Part shown: piece after piece, positions 7,044 to 14,498 of the stretch
Layout of the letters: the number at the start of each line of letters is the position of its first letter
How positions within the stretch are numbered: the stretch's first letter is position 1
Source of the DNA: an uncultured Bariatricus sp.
GTDB lineage: Bacteria; Bacillota; Clostridia; Lachnospirales; Lachnospiraceae
Direction of reading: 5' to 3'
NCBI GenBank assembly: GCA_934320645.1
Contig: CAKRFP010000045.1
Location: forward strand, 1-16,456
DNA length: 16,456 nt
Position numbers and translations under genes: made by a program
The notes under the pieces: model-generated
Told to the model about the DNA's origin: nothing
Database searches by the model: none
Seen by the model: only the letters and a program-made list of their open reading frames with translations

Positions 7044-7099
7044 AAGAGCTCCTGAGAGAACAAAGTTATTCATTCTCCCGGGAGCTCTTCTTTTATTTA
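7044..7099 (+). terminator. Strong rho-independent terminator between convergent units
   Basis: A long hairpin begins AAGAGCTCC (7044-7052) and ends GGAGCTCTT (7081-7089). The inner part GAGAA/TTCTC extends the stem to about 17 bp with one A-C mismatch, around a 12-nt loop, and CTTTTATTTATTT follows. It ends the pot-rlu operon. On the opposite strand only TTTT follows the stem, so it may also serve the convergent nucleoside kinase gene, less efficiently. I see nothing else in 7100-7201. Confidence 0.85.
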
Positions 7100-7201
7100 T
7101 TTCTTATTTCTGACGACGGATCACGCTAAAAAACAGCGGAACGGATTCTAACTACTCTATAGGCTATATCGCTCTCTTACCATTTGACCAGCTTCAACAT
7201 T

Positions 7202-8875
7202 CTACAAATCAAAACATCCGCCTCCAATAAATTCCCTCAAAATCGAATTCTGCGGAACATACTCACTTCCGATTCCCACAAAATAATCCAGGAATTTGAG
7301 CAGTCTCTTTGCCTCCTGATATTCGGCGCAGTCCTTCTCAATTCCGAACAGGATCGGTTCTGCATAAGCTTTCAGAACAGCCAGCTCATAAAGAAGAGCT
7401 GAATTAAACATCACGTCCGCGTCTTCCTGATACGGGAAAATATTGTTCTCTTCCCCTCTTCGCACCGACTGCCACATAGCGATCGTCTGCTTTGCCGAAG
7501 TACCTCTGGTTCTTGCATCGCGCACCATCCGGCGGATCAGACGTCCATCTGTTGATGCGATCCGGTTATGCTCATCAATATTCAATTGGGTCAGTGCACT
7601 GATATAGATCTTGAATTTATTTTCTTTTGGCAGATCATGGGTCAGCGCATCATTCAGACAGTGAATGCCTTCGATCACCAGAATATCCTGCTCTCCAAGC
7701 TGCATATAATGTCCGTTATATTCCCGTTTTCCGGTCTTGAAATTGAACATCGGAAGTTCAATCCGCTCACCTGCAAGCAACTTTTTCAGATCATGGTTAA
7801 AAAGTTCCACATCCAGCGCTTCCAGGCATTCATAATTCGGCTTTCCTTCTGCGTCCAGCGGTGTATCCACACGGTTCTTAAAGTAATCATCCACTGAAAT
7901 CGGATGCGGGACCAGACCGCTTACCCGAAGCTGGATGGAAAGTCGTCTGGAAAATGTAGTCTTTCCTGACGAAGAAGGACCGGCGATCAAAACAAACTTC
8001 TTCTGCGGATTTCCTGCAATCTGCTCTGCAATCTGCGCAATCTTCTTCTCCTGCATTGCCTCCTGTACCAGAAGCAGTTCCTTTGGATTGGCGTTGCCGC
8101 CTGTTACATAATCATTCAGTGCCCCTACCGTCTCAATTCCAAGCATATCACCGCCACGCGTAGACTCCTTCAGCACATGGAATAGCTTATTCTGTGGCTG
8201 AAACGGAGGTATCTTTTCCGGTTCAGCTGCCTCCGGCATCTGCACTACAAATCCCTCATCATATAAATATAATTTAAAATATTTCAGATAGCCGGTTGAC
8301 GGAACCATATAGCCGTAATAGTAATCCTCAAATTCATTGATACTGTAAATATTGACTGTAGACACTCTGCGATACCGGAACAAACGCTCTTTATCCTTCA
8401 TACCGTACTTACGGAACATTTCAACCGCTTCATCGGTATGGACCGATCTCTTTCGGATGGAAAGATCCTTATCTGCCATTTCATGCATCCGTTCTTCAAT
8501 CCTTGCAAGCAGTTCCTGATCCAGCTTCAGATCTCCTTTTATTGTACAATAATACCCTTTATCTACAGAAAAATGGATTCTCACCTGTTCTATCTTATCG
8601 TGTCCGAGTGTATCATATACTGCCTTCACCAGCAGAAAACTTACACCACGGCGATAGGTAAGATTTCCGATCGTCTCGCCTGTCGTCACAAAATGGAGCG
8701 CACAGTCCTTTTTCAGCTTCTTTCCAAGCTCCTGAAGCTTTCCATTTACATATACAAGAACAATATCATGTGGGTATCTTTCCTGATATTCCCCGGCAAT
8801 CTGCAGATATGTGGTCCCTGCCGGAAAACTTTTCTCTTCCCCGTCAATCTGTACTTTGTACATCTGCTGTTCCAT
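7202..8875 (-). CDS. Nucleoside (uridine-type) kinase with ThrRS-like N-terminal domains
   Basis: 557 residues, far longer than a plain uridine kinase (about 210). Residues 1-65 resemble a TGS domain (beta-grasp). About 70-165 resemble the second additional domain of threonyl- and alanyl-tRNA synthetases. The family's zinc/editing histidines are not visible: RRGVSFLLVKA stands where HSATHLLAxA is usual. After a 170-240 linker comes a P-loop kinase domain: Walker A GPSSSGKTT (299-307), the catalytic SVDDYF (D329/D330), LPMFNFKTGKR, ILVIEGIHCLN, and the Arg-rich lid RLIRRMVRDARTRG. It probably phosphorylates a nucleoside to its monophosphate with ATP or GTP in the cytoplasm; substrate is not proven. 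An AAGGCGG site lies close to the ATG. It is last in the minus-strand cluster, 71 nt after nif3. Confidence 0.85.
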   Translation of the reverse strand: MEQQMYKVQIDGEEKSFPAGTTYLQIAGEYQERYPHDIVLVYVNGKLQELGKKLKKDCALHFVTTGETIGNLTYRRGVSFLLVKAVYDTLGHDKIEQVRIHFSVDKGYYCTIKGDLKLDQELLARIEERMHEMADKDLSIRKRSVHTDEAVEMFRKYGMKDKERLFRYRRVSTVNIYSINEFEDYYYGYMVPSTGYLKYFKLYLYDEGFVVQMPEAAEPEKIPPFQPQNKLFHVLKESTRGGDMLGIETVGALNDYVTGGNANPKELLLVQEAMQEKKIAQIAEQIAGNPQKKFVLIAGPSSSGKTTFSRRLSIQLRVSGLVPHPISVDDYFKNRVDTPLDAEGKPNYECLEALDVELFNHDLKKLLAGERIELPMFNFKTGKREYNGHYMQLGEQDILVIEGIHCLNDALTHDLPKENKFKIYISALTQLNIDEHNRIASTDGRLIRRMVRDARTRGTSAKQTIAMWQSVRRGEENNIFPYQEDADVMFNSALLYELAVLKAYAEPILFGIEKDCAEYQEAKRLLKFLDYFVGIGSEYVPQNSILREFIGGGCFDL

Positions 8876-8946
8876 ATTTACCGCCTTCTTTCTGCCTTAC
8901 GGCGCTTTGACAAATCTGTCTGTTTTTCTCCCCGCTCCCAAACACC

Positions 8947-9744
8947 TTACGTCAAAACCCAGAATGGCTGCCGGATCTTTGCTGTCCGGATCTCTGCCTC
9001 TGGAAATTTTTCCCGGCAAAAATGTTCCATATCTGCAATAAAGATATGCTCCACGCCATAGTGTCCGGCATCAATTACTGCCATTTTTTGCGCAACCGCA
9101 TCAATCCCCTCATGGTGATCAATATCACCTGTCACCAGTACATCCACACCTTTTTCCAAAGATACGGAAATTGCGCTCTTCCCGGAGCCCGGAAAAACAC
9201 CAAGGCGATGTACCTGCATATCCGGCTCTCCAAAAATTTTCACATTCGGAAGATCAAATGCTTTTTTTACCATTTCCGCACAGGATTTTAAATCCATCGG
9301 CTGTGCCAGATCAGCAACTCTTCCGATTCCAACCGGAACTTCGCCGGATTCTGAATGCATACTTCCCGTCACTTCCAGAACCTCCGGTTCACTCAGTTCA
9401 AGTAGCTCCCCCGCAAGCTTTGCCATTCCCATTACATCATAATTGGTATGCATCGCATAGTAAGAAATGTCATCCCGGATCAGCTTCAGAACCCTTCTGC
9501 CAATAAAATTCTCATCATTGATCTTTTTCATTGCCTTAAAGATCATCGGATGGTGTGTGATCAGCATATCTGCGCCCCAGTCTGCAGCTTCTTCGATCAC
9601 TTCATCCGTCGCATCCAGTGCAAGATAGATCCTCTTTACTTCTTTATCGCTTCTTCCGACCTGCAGTCCTACATTATCCCACTCCATAGCATAGTGCTTT
9701 GGATAACGTGCTTCTATTTCTTTTATAATCTCTCTGCAAATCAT
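8947..9744 (-). CDS. Nif3/DUF34 family dinuclear-metal protein (GTP cyclohydrolase 1 type 2 homologue)
   Basis: 265 residues from the ATG at 9742-9744. Family metal-site motifs are all present: LITHHPMIF (H64, H65), HTNYD (D103), GDIDHHEG and DAGHYGVEH (H228, E232). Proteins of this family form hexameric toroids with two metal ions per subunit; their physiological reaction is unsettled. The insert domain found in longer Bacillus members (about 370 residues, YqfO) is absent, so this is the short form. AGGAGG (complement of 9751-9756) lies 6 nt before the chosen Met and 3 nt before an alternative Met at 9747, and it overlaps the trmK stop. The neighbour trmK and the upstream rpoD reproduce the Bacillus sigA-yqfN-yqfO order. 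Confidence 0.88.
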   Translation of the reverse strand: MICREIIKEIEARYPKHYAMEWDNVGLQVGRSDKEVKRIYLALDATDEVIEEAADWGADMLITHHPMIFKAMKKINDENFIGRRVLKLIRDDISYYAMHTNYDVMGMAKLAGELLELSEPEVLEVTGSMHSESGEVPVGIGRVADLAQPMDLKSCAEMVKKAFDLPNVKIFGEPDMQVHRLGVFPGSGKSAISVSLEKGVDVLVTGDIDHHEGIDAVAQKMAVIDAGHYGVEHIFIADMEHFCREKFPEAEIRTAKIRQPFWVLT

Positions 9745-9754
9745 CATTTTCCTC

Positions 9755-10471
9755 CTAAAAATACCGGTCAAGCAGGTCTTCTGCTCTCTTTATCATATGC
9801 AGAACCTCTGCACTTCTCTCCTTCGTGCGTTCGCTCTCCTGCACCCGAAGTTTTTCATACACACCCTGATTCACAGACAGTTCCTTTTTCAGATATGCTC
9901 CCATCACCGGGTGAGCCTTCTCTAATAAATATTTCCCGTATTCAAGCTCTTCTTCTGCTGCCGGAACACCTTCCGCATATAGACCTTTCTGCTCTGCCGG
10001 GATCACCTTCATCATTGGATAGTATTTGCCATCCTCTTCCACCATGTCCTCTGCAACGATACGAAATCTATATTCCTCCAGATAACGGCGGACTTTTGCA
10101 AGCTCTGACTGCGGCTGCAGGATCAGTTCCTTTAAGCTTCTGGTTTTTGCCGGATCCTCATTCAGAATGTGTATGACAAGACCGCCGCCCATTCCGGCGG
10201 CGATCATTGTGTCAGCTTCTTTTATTTTCAAATTCGCCAGACCATCGGAAAGACGGGTAACGATCTTCCCATCCAGTCCATGTTCATGGATATGTGCATC
10301 CGCTCTCTCTAATGGTCCTTTGTTAATGTCCATGGCAATTGCAGATGGAACCACTCCGTTCTGCGTCAGATAAATCGGGATATAGGCATGGTCTGTACCT
10401 ACATCCGCAAGACGCATCCCCGGTGTGACCAGATCTGCAACCGCCTGTAATCTTTTTGATAATTCAGCCAT
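9755..10471 (-). CDS. trmK: tRNA (adenine22-N1)-methyltransferase TrmK
   Basis: 238 residues, matching the TrmK/YqfN family. The N-terminal Rossmann domain has the SAM-binding motif LADVGTDHAYIPIYL (21-35), the acidic D48 after strand 2 (AIAMDIN) and the family loop IAAGMGGGLVIHIL with the Gly-rich turn near 93-97. A C-terminal helical, coiled-coil-like region (about 185-238) is typical and helps grip the tRNA. It methylates N1 of A22 in the D-arm region, chiefly of tRNAs with long variable arms such as Leu and Ser; notably two tRNA-Leu genes lie in this window. It starts 4 nt after the rpoD stop with only a weak AAGAAG site, so it is probably translated by coupling with rpoD. Confidence 0.9.
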   Translation of the reverse strand: MAELSKRLQAVADLVTPGMRLADVGTDHAYIPIYLTQNGVVPSAIAMDINKGPLERADAHIHEHGLDGKIVTRLSDGLANLKIKEADTMIAAGMGGGLVIHILNEDPAKTRSLKELILQPQSELAKVRRYLEEYRFRIVAEDMVEEDGKYYPMMKVIPAEQKGLYAEGVPAAEEELEYGKYLLEKAHPVMGAYLKKELSVNQGVYEKLRVQESERTKERSAEVLHMIKRAEDLLDRYF

Positions 10472-10475
10472 CTTC

Positions 10476-11591
10476 TTAATCCAAATAATCTCTTAATTTT
10501 CTGCTGCGGCTCGGATGACGAAGCTTACGGAGTGCTTTCGCTTCGATCTGACGGATACGCTCACGGGTAACATCGAATTCTTTTCCGACTTCTTCCAGTG
10601 TACGTGCTCTTCCGTCACTCATACCAAAACGCAGGCGGAGAACCTTCTGCTCTCTCTCTGTCAGTGTACTTAAAACTTCATCCAGCTGTTCTTTCAGGAG
10701 TGTCTGCGCTGCTGCTTCTGCCGGAACAGGTACATTGTCATCCTGGATAAAGTCGCCCAGGTGGCTGTCCTCTTCCTCACCGATCGGAGTCTCAAGGGAA
10801 ACCGGTTCCTGGGAAATTTTTAAGATTTCACGCACACGGTCTACCGGCATGTCCAGCTCTGCCGCAATCTCTTCCGGCGTAGGTTCACGTCCAAGCTCCT
10901 GCAGTAACTGTCTGGATACACGGATCAGTTTGTTGATCGTCTCAACCATATGAACCGGAATACGTATGGTTCTTGCCTGATCAGCGATCGCACGGGTAAT
11001 TGCCTGACGGATCCACCATGTCGCATAAGTACTGAACTTAAATCCCTTCTGATAGTCGAACTTTTCTACCGCTTTAATAAGTCCCAGGTTTCCTTCCTGG
11101 ATCAGATCCAAGAACAGCATACCACGTCCTACATAGCGCTTTGCAATGCTGACTACCAGTCGCAGGTTTGCCTCTGCAAGACGCTTTTTCGCCTCTTCAT
11201 CACCGTCTGCCATTCTCTTTGCCAGCTCGATCTCTTCTTCCGCTGAAAGAAGCGGAACCTTACCAATCTCTTTCAGATACATACGGACCGGATCTTCAAT
11301 GCTGATTCCGTCCGGAACAGACAGATCGATCTTCTCCATATCCACTTCGTCTTCCTCGGAGAGCATGATTTCCAGATCATCGTCATCCACACTGGAATCA
11401 TCGTTGATCTGAAGCACATCAATCCCGTTGGCTTCCAGATATTCAAATACCTTGTCCATCTGTGTCGGTTCTAGCTCCATATCCCGGAATGTATCATTGA
11501 TTTCCTGGATCTCAAGAATGTTCTTCTTTTTCTTCGCAAGGGCAACCAGACTTTTTAATTTTTCCTGAAACTTTACTACGTTCTCTTCCAT
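10476..11591 (-). CDS. rpoD: Primary sigma factor RpoD (SigA)
   Basis: 371 residues, typical for Firmicutes SigA. The order is a region 1.1-like N-terminus with an acidic stretch (DDSSVDDDD, about 65-90), region 1.2 (DPVRMYLKEIGKVPLL), region 2 with NLRLVVSIAKRY, DLIQEGNLGLIKAVEKFDY and the -10 recognition/melting motif FSTYATWWIRQAI, region 3 (IPVHMVETINKL), and region 4.2 with TLEEVGKEFDVTRERIRQIEAKALRKLRHP for the -35 box. It directs RNA polymerase to housekeeping promoters, such as the TTGNNN/TATAAT-type ones seen in this window. A GAGGAAGGA site precedes the ATG. It lies 39 nt after dnaG, the conserved macromolecular-synthesis arrangement. Confidence 0.97.
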   Translation of the reverse strand: MEENVVKFQEKLKSLVALAKKKKNILEIQEINDTFRDMELEPTQMDKVFEYLEANGIDVLQINDDSSVDDDDLEIMLSEEDEVDMEKIDLSVPDGISIEDPVRMYLKEIGKVPLLSAEEEIELAKRMADGDEEAKKRLAEANLRLVVSIAKRYVGRGMLFLDLIQEGNLGLIKAVEKFDYQKGFKFSTYATWWIRQAITRAIADQARTIRIPVHMVETINKLIRVSRQLLQELGREPTPEEIAAELDMPVDRVREILKISQEPVSLETPIGEEEDSHLGDFIQDDNVPVPAEAAAQTLLKEQLDEVLSTLTEREQKVLRLRFGMSDGRARTLEEVGKEFDVTRERIRQIEAKALRKLRHPSRSRKLRDYLD

Positions 11592-11630
11592 GTAGTGTCC
11601 TTCCTCTCATCGCTTGTTTATATTCTATCC

Positions 11631-13406
11631 CTAATTAATGGAAATATGCAGTTTGTGAAGGTCCTGCACTGCCTTCTTCGCATTCATAAGCCTTTGCAGA
11701 CCCTGAATGTCGGTCGGATCAAGATTCCGGGTTGCAGTCTCGATACTGTACTCCTTTACCCGGAGAATCGTCTCCTTGATCGCTTTCTCCTGCTCTCCCG
11801 CAGTTGTCAGCTCTTTGATCCTTGTATTGAAAAGTGCCGCCACCTCCCGGTGCTCCCCTTCTTCTGTAAAATAGTTCATGATCTGCGCAGGATTCGTCTC
11901 TCCTTTTGCATGCTGTTCATACAGAAGTTCAGCAACCTTCCGGTACAGCTCCACCGTAAAGTCCTCCGGTGTAACATAGCGGCTTACCTGATCAAACAGC
12001 TCTTCTTTATCGATCAACCAGGTAAGCAGAAGCTTCTGTGACCGGATATGACCGTCTTCTTTCGGCGTCTCCTGACGAACCGTCTGCCTCGGCTTTGTGG
12101 CAGGTGCTGCCATCCCACTCTGGATTGCCACCTTTACAACCAGCTTCTTCAGCTCTTCATAGCCGACGTGATAGGTCTTCGCCACCGCTTCTATGTAATT
12201 GTCACGCTCAATCTCTTCTTCAAAGCGCGACAGCCTTCTTGCAGCCTCACGTAAGAATTCGGTCTTTCCTTCCGGTGCGTTCAGGTCATAACTTTTTTCC
12301 AGCATCTCAAGACCAAACATAAAGCTGTTCCTTGCTTTCCTGATTCGCTCTTCAAATGCCTCAGCTCCAAGATTCTTGATGAATTCATCCGGATCCTTAT
12401 AAGGTTCCATCCGGATCACACGGGTCGTCACACCGGCTTCCCTGAGGATCGGAGCTGCCCGAAGTGCCGCCTTGGTTCCGGCTTCATCACTGTCATAGGT
12501 CAGATAGACTTCTTTCACATACCGCTTGATCAGTGCCGCATGTCCGGCTGTAAGTGCGGTTCCAAGTGAGGCAACTGCATTGGAAAATCCCGCCTGATGG
12601 AGGGAAATCACATCCATATAGCCTTCACACACAATGAAGTATGGCTTTCTCGATGTCCTTGCCCGGTTAAGACCGTACAGATTCCGGCTCTTGTCGAAGA
12701 TCATGGTCTCCGGTGAGTTCAGATACTTCGGCTTTCCGTCACCCATCACACGTCCACCAAATCCGATCACACGGTTATTCACATCCATGATCGGGAACAT
12801 GACACGGTTCCAGAACTTGTCGTAAACGCCATGCTTTTCGTCTACATTGACCAGACCTGCTTTAATGATCATCTCTTCACTGTACCCCTTCATCTTCAGA
12901 TAACGGAACAGATCATCACTGTATTTGCTGGAATATCCAAGTCCAAATGCGGTAATCGTCTCCTGACTGAGCTGTCGGTTCTGCAGGTACTCTCTTGCCT
13001 GTCTTCCGCCCTCCGTCTTCAGCTGTGCATAGTAATACTTGGCAGCCAGCTTGTTCATCTCAAGCAGCGCACTTCTCGTATCTGCTCTTTCTTTCGCTTC
13101 TTTTGAGTATTCCTCCTGCGGAAGCTCCACCCCGGCACGCTGCGCCAGAAACTTGAGTGCTTCTACAAAAGAATAATTCTCATACTCCATAATGAAGGTA
13201 AATACATTTCCTCCTGCTCCGCAGCCAAAACAGTAATACATCTGCTTGTCCCTGCTGACGGAGAAGGAAGGGGACTTCTCGCTGTGAAACGGACAAAGTC
13301 CGAAATACGAGCTTCCCTGCTTTTTCAGCTTCACGTATCCGGAAATCACATCTACGATATCATTTTTCGATCTTACTTCTTCTATAATCTCATCTGAATA
13401 ATACAT
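11631..13406 (-). CDS. dnaG: DNA primase DnaG
   Basis: 591 residues, normal length. The N-terminal CHC2 zinc finger has ligands C38, H41, C59 and C62 (CPFHSEKSPSFSV...YYCFGCG). The catalytic core includes NRVMFPIMDVNNRVIGFGGR, and the TOPRIM domain has EGYMDVISLHQAG (catalytic Glu) and YDSDEAGTKAA (metal-binding Asps). The C-terminal region (about 445-591) is the helicase-interaction domain. It makes RNA primers at the replication fork with DnaB helicase. The ATG at 13404-13406 is preceded by GGAAGG and TAGGA, and a 14-bp RNA hairpin sits just upstream of the ribosome site. Confidence 0.96.
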   Translation of the reverse strand: MYYSDEIIEEVRSKNDIVDVISGYVKLKKQGSSYFGLCPFHSEKSPSFSVSRDKQMYYCFGCGAGGNVFTFIMEYENYSFVEALKFLAQRAGVELPQEEYSKEAKERADTRSALLEMNKLAAKYYYAQLKTEGGRQAREYLQNRQLSQETITAFGLGYSSKYSDDLFRYLKMKGYSEEMIIKAGLVNVDEKHGVYDKFWNRVMFPIMDVNNRVIGFGGRVMGDGKPKYLNSPETMIFDKSRNLYGLNRARTSRKPYFIVCEGYMDVISLHQAGFSNAVASLGTALTAGHAALIKRYVKEVYLTYDSDEAGTKAALRAAPILREAGVTTRVIRMEPYKDPDEFIKNLGAEAFEERIRKARNSFMFGLEMLEKSYDLNAPEGKTEFLREAARRLSRFEEEIERDNYIEAVAKTYHVGYEELKKLVVKVAIQSGMAAPATKPRQTVRQETPKEDGHIRSQKLLLTWLIDKEELFDQVSRYVTPEDFTVELYRKVAELLYEQHAKGETNPAQIMNYFTEEGEHREVAALFNTRIKELTTAGEQEKAIKETILRVKEYSIETATRNLDPTDIQGLQRLMNAKKAVQDLHKLHISIN

Positions 13407-13425
13407 TATGTCCTACACCTTCCTG

Positions 13426-13456
13426 GCAGGGATCGCGCACCTTGCGCAACCCCTAC
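13426..13456 (-). other. 14-bp RNA hairpin in the dnaG leader
   Basis: On the minus strand arms 13443-13456 and 13426-13439 pair over 14 bp with a 3-nt loop (AGG). Three pairs are G-U type wobbles that would be A-C mismatches on the other strand, so the RNA is made in the dnaG direction. No U-run follows (TGCCAGGAAGG does), so it is not an ordinary terminator. It ends about 3 nt before the GGAAGG ribosome site of dnaG. A processing or mRNA-stability element, or translational control, is inferred. Confidence 0.5.
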
Positions 13457-13490
13457 ATAATATATATTCGACAAAACTTTTTTATTTCCT

Positions 13491-14495
13491 TTAAAATTTC
13501 CAAGATTGTGGGATAAAAATTTCTTCAAACTTTTTTACGGCAAAATTATCCGTCATTCCCGCTATGTAATCACACACCGCGATCTCCGGCAGTTCCCCTT
13601 CTCTCAGCTGCTTCAGATACTGCTCCGGCATCTTCTCCGGGTGTGCTTCGTAATAAAAATATAAATCCTGGATCATGTGGATCGCTTTCTCCTCTTCGCC
13701 CTTTGCCAGTGGATTCTCATAAACATGGGTAAACATATACGCCCGCAGTTCCATCAGTGCCTCCCGGACTTCCTTTGACATGCAGATCTCCGGTTTGTCC
13801 ATGCTGTTTACGATCACATCATGGGTAAGGGTATTCAGCCGCTCTCTTTTGCTGTTCCCAAGAACCCCTCTCAGCTCCTTTGGCACTTCTTCCTCTGCCA
13901 GGATCCCTGCCCTGACTGCATCATCAATATCATGATTCACATAGGCAATCTTATCCGACAGTCTGACGATCTGCCCTTCCAGTGTTGCAGGCATTCCCGC
14001 ACTTTTGTGGTTGCGAATTCCATCGATCACTTCCCAAGTCAGGTTCAGTCCCTCTCCATGCTTTTCCAGCACCTCTACTACACGGACACTTTGTTCATTG
14101 TGTTTAAATCCACACGGACACACATTGTTCAGAGCTCTCTCTCCTGCATGTCCAAACGGAGTATGCCCGAGATCATGCCCCAGTGCAATTGCCTCCACCA
14201 GATCTTCATTCAACCTGAGCGCCTTTCCGATCGTCCGGGCGTTCTGCGATACTTCCAGCGTATGCGTTAGCCGTGTCCTGTAATGGTCTCCGATTGGGAG
14301 GAGAAACACCTGCGTCTTCTGCTTCATGCGCCGGAATGCCTTACTGTGCAGGATCCGGTCTCTGTCCCTCTGAAAAACCGGTCGGATATCACACTGTGGC
14401 TCATTTCTCTTTCTCCCCCGGGAAGCCATGCTTAATGTGGCACAGGGACTTAGATATTCCTTTTCTCTTTCTTCCATCTGTTCCCTGATCGTCAT
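13491..14495 (-). CDS. dgt: dGTPase-like deoxyribonucleoside triphosphate triphosphohydrolase
   Basis: 334 residues, an HD-domain dNTPase of the shorter Dgt-like type. Metal-binding residues are visible: H78 in RTRLTHTLEV, H107-D108 in LGHDLGHTPFGHAGE, and the later Asp in YVNHDIDDA. SRGRKRNEPQCDIRPVFQRDRDRILHSKAFRRMKQKTQVF is the usual family start. The enzyme cleaves dNTPs to the nucleoside and triphosphate, trimming dNTP pools; preference for dGTP is family knowledge and not shown here. AGAGGAAA precedes the ATG. It starts 3 nt after the PPK2 stop, so the two are almost certainly co-transcribed. 84 nt separate it from dnaG, making it the primase's immediate upstream neighbour. Confidence 0.88.
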   Translation of the reverse strand: MTIREQMEEREKEYLSPCATLSMASRGRKRNEPQCDIRPVFQRDRDRILHSKAFRRMKQKTQVFLLPIGDHYRTRLTHTLEVSQNARTIGKALRLNEDLVEAIALGHDLGHTPFGHAGERALNNVCPCGFKHNEQSVRVVEVLEKHGEGLNLTWEVIDGIRNHKSAGMPATLEGQIVRLSDKIAYVNHDIDDAVRAGILAEEEVPKELRGVLGNSKRERLNTLTHDVIVNSMDKPEICMSKEVREALMELRAYMFTHVYENPLAKGEEEKAIHMIQDLYFYYEAHPEKMPEQYLKQLREGELPEIAVCDYIAGMTDNFAVKKFEEIFIPQSWKF

Positions 14496-14498
14496 TTT

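Noticed and set aside
8438..9061. 207-codon plus-strand frame opposite the nucleoside kinase and nif3 genes
   Set aside because: It is antisense to two well-supported genes, rich in Ser/Cys/Leu from reverse-complement codons, with no recognisable domain.
9745..9771. Longer N-terminus for the Nif3-family protein
   Set aside because: AGGAGG lies downstream of that ATG and correctly positioned for 9744, so the extra residues are not expected to be translated.
11595..12041. 148-codon plus-strand frame opposite dnaG
   Set aside because: It is a shadow of the primase frame; it has no Shine-Dalgarno and no domain.
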